Part shown: piece after piece, positions 5,399-6,406 of the stretch
Position numbering within the stretch: position 1 is the stretch's first letter
Layout: each line of letters starts with the position of its first letter
NCBI GenBank assembly: GCA_028692205.1
Contig: JAQUXV010000161.1
Location: 1-6,406 of the forward strand
Length of the DNA: 6,406 bases
Direction: 5' to 3'
From: Eubacteriales bacterium
Lineage (GTDB): Bacteria; Bacillota_A; Clostridia; Christensenellales; Aristaeellaceae
The notes under the pieces: model-generated
The model's database searches: none
The model's input: only the letters and a program-made list of their open reading frames with translations
What the model was told of the DNA's origin: nothing
Translations under genes and position numbers: made by a program

Positions 5399-6406
5399 TG
5401 CCGAAACCCCCATAACGGATCGCCGTGCGGGAAAGGCTCGCTCCACCGTCGGCGCCTTCTTCTCCCGCCTTCTTTCGCCTATGAACAGGCTGGGTATTCG
5501 TGGAAGGGTTTTTCTCTACTTTCTGCTTTTCACAGGCGCGCTGCTTGCATTGCTTTGGGTATTTCAGATCGCGCTCCTGTCGGATTTTTACAAGCTGCAA
5601 AAAACCACTATGCTCACCTCCTCCATCGATACCCTCGCAAAAAACATCGACAACTCGGATTTGCAATTGCTGGCTGATCGCCTTTCGCAAACCAATGAAG
5701 TGTGCGTGCTGATTGTGAACAGCGAAGGCGAACGGCTTATTTCAAGCGATATGACCAACGACTGCGTTATCAACCATATGTCCGCGTATGATCTCAGCCG
5801 ATATATTGAGCTGGCGGATGAAAGTCAAACGACGATATACCGCACTTTCAGCATCGGCGGTTTTGAAAAAAGTGAGTATAACGAAAACCATTTTCAGGGG
5901 CCTGTGCCGCGCGCGGATGACGGCCGATCCCGCAGCATGGTGGCTATTCGCAGCGTAACGACGGAATCCGGTGAAAGCTGCTATATTTTCCTGAACGCGC
6001 TCATCACCCCCGTGGAAGCCACCGTGCAAACCCTACGCAGCCAGTATCTTTTTATCGCGATTCTGATGGTGCTGTTGTCCTTTGTAATCTCACTGGTGTT
6101 GTCACGCCGCATCGCCCTGCCGATTATTGATACCAACGAGGCGGCCATGGGCCTTTCTGAAGGCAATTTCAAGCCTGCCGAAACCAGCGTCAGCTACCGG
6201 GAAATACGGGAACTGAATGCGACGCTGATCCAGACCGCAAAGGACCTTCGGCGTGTGGAAACGATGCAGCGGGAGCTGATCGCCAACATATCGCACGATC
6301 TTCGTACGCCGCTGACCCTGATTGAAGGGTACGCGGAAGCTATGCGGGACCTGCCCGGGGAAAACAAGCCGGAGAACATGCAGGTGATTATTGACGAAAC
6401 GCGGCG
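5385..6406 (+). CDS. Sensor histidine kinase, partial (3' end beyond the window)
   Basis: 340 residues are visible, with no stop before the right edge. A basic N-terminal stretch is followed by membrane helix 1 (about 42-64), an extracytoplasmic sensor region (about 65-219) and membrane helix 2 (about 221-240). After these come a HAMP-like linker (about 241-292) and the HisKA domain with the phospho-acceptor His304 in ANISHDLRTPLT. The ATP-binding domain lies outside the window. Part of the sensor region (VCVLIVNSEGERLISS, near 106-121) resembles the strands of PAS/Cache-like sensors. It has three cysteines (107, 127, 199). The only credible start is TTG 5385: an in-frame TAA lies at 5364-5366, AAGAGGAG at 5365-5372 is 12 bases upstream, and the next ATG (5481) has no ribosome binding site. 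It overlaps the regulator gene by 14 bases, implying translational coupling. It should autophosphorylate and pass phosphate to Asp51 of the regulator. The signal is unknown. Confidence 0.92.
   Translation, partial: MKKHDAETPITDRRAGKARSTVGAFFSRLLSPMNRLGIRGRVFLYFLLFTGALLALLWVFQIALLSDFYKLQKTTMLTSSIDTLAKNIDNSDLQLLADRLSQTNEVCVLIVNSEGERLISSDMTNDCVINHMSAYDLSRYIELADESQTTIYRTFSIGGFEKSEYNENHFQGPVPRADDGRSRSMVAIRSVTTESGESCYIFLNALITPVEATVQTLRSQYLFIAILMVLLSFVISLVLSRRIALPIIDTNEAAMGLSEGNFKPAETSVSYREIRELNATLIQTAKDLRRVETMQRELIANISHDLRTPLTLIEGYAEAMRDLPGENKPENMQVIIDETR

Overview
The window looks like chromosomal DNA of a moderately GC-rich Gram-positive bacterium, most likely a clostridial Firmicute. I infer this from strong AGGAG-type ribosome binding sites, consensus sigma-A-type promoters with 17-base spacers, an OmpR-type two-component pair of clostridial style, and a eukaryote-like (subfamily II) NADP isocitrate dehydrogenase. 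No RNA genes, CRISPR array or intact mobile element is visible.

Layout. Bases 1-47 hold what may be the last codons of an upstream gene. Bases 44-1933 (+) encode a 629-residue actin/Hsp70-fold ATPase whose substrate-binding half is replaced by helices and a glycine-rich hydrophobic segment. Bases 2052-3257 (+) encode isocitrate dehydrogenase (icd), with its own promoter at 1978-2006 and a terminator-like hairpin at 3288-3321. Bases 3258-3600 contain no convincing gene, but do contain inverted repeats and a long stop-free antisense frame; this may be an interspersed repeat. Bases 3601-4395 (-) encode a TraX-family multi-pass membrane protein. Bases 4718-5398 (+) encode an OmpR/PhoB-family response regulator. 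It overlaps by 14 bases a sensor histidine kinase that starts with TTG at 5385 and runs off the right edge after the H-box.

The most interesting part is the 322-base divergent region between the TraX gene and the regulator (4396-4717). It carries a near-perfect promoter for each gene. Between them is a set of tandem 11-base-phased repeats (two exact 7-base copies 4 bases apart, plus two degenerate copies) with the geometry of an OmpR/PhoB-class operator. Next to these is an 86-base palindromic element whose two perfect or near-perfect stems interleave in pseudoknot order. A simple model is that the regulator binds the tandem repeats and controls the TraX-like gene, itself, or both. The interleaved element would act as an extra RNA or DNA structure switch, or be an inserted small repeat. 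The link is inferred from position and motif geometry only.

The ATPase and icd genes appear to be separate transcription units that happen to be neighbours.
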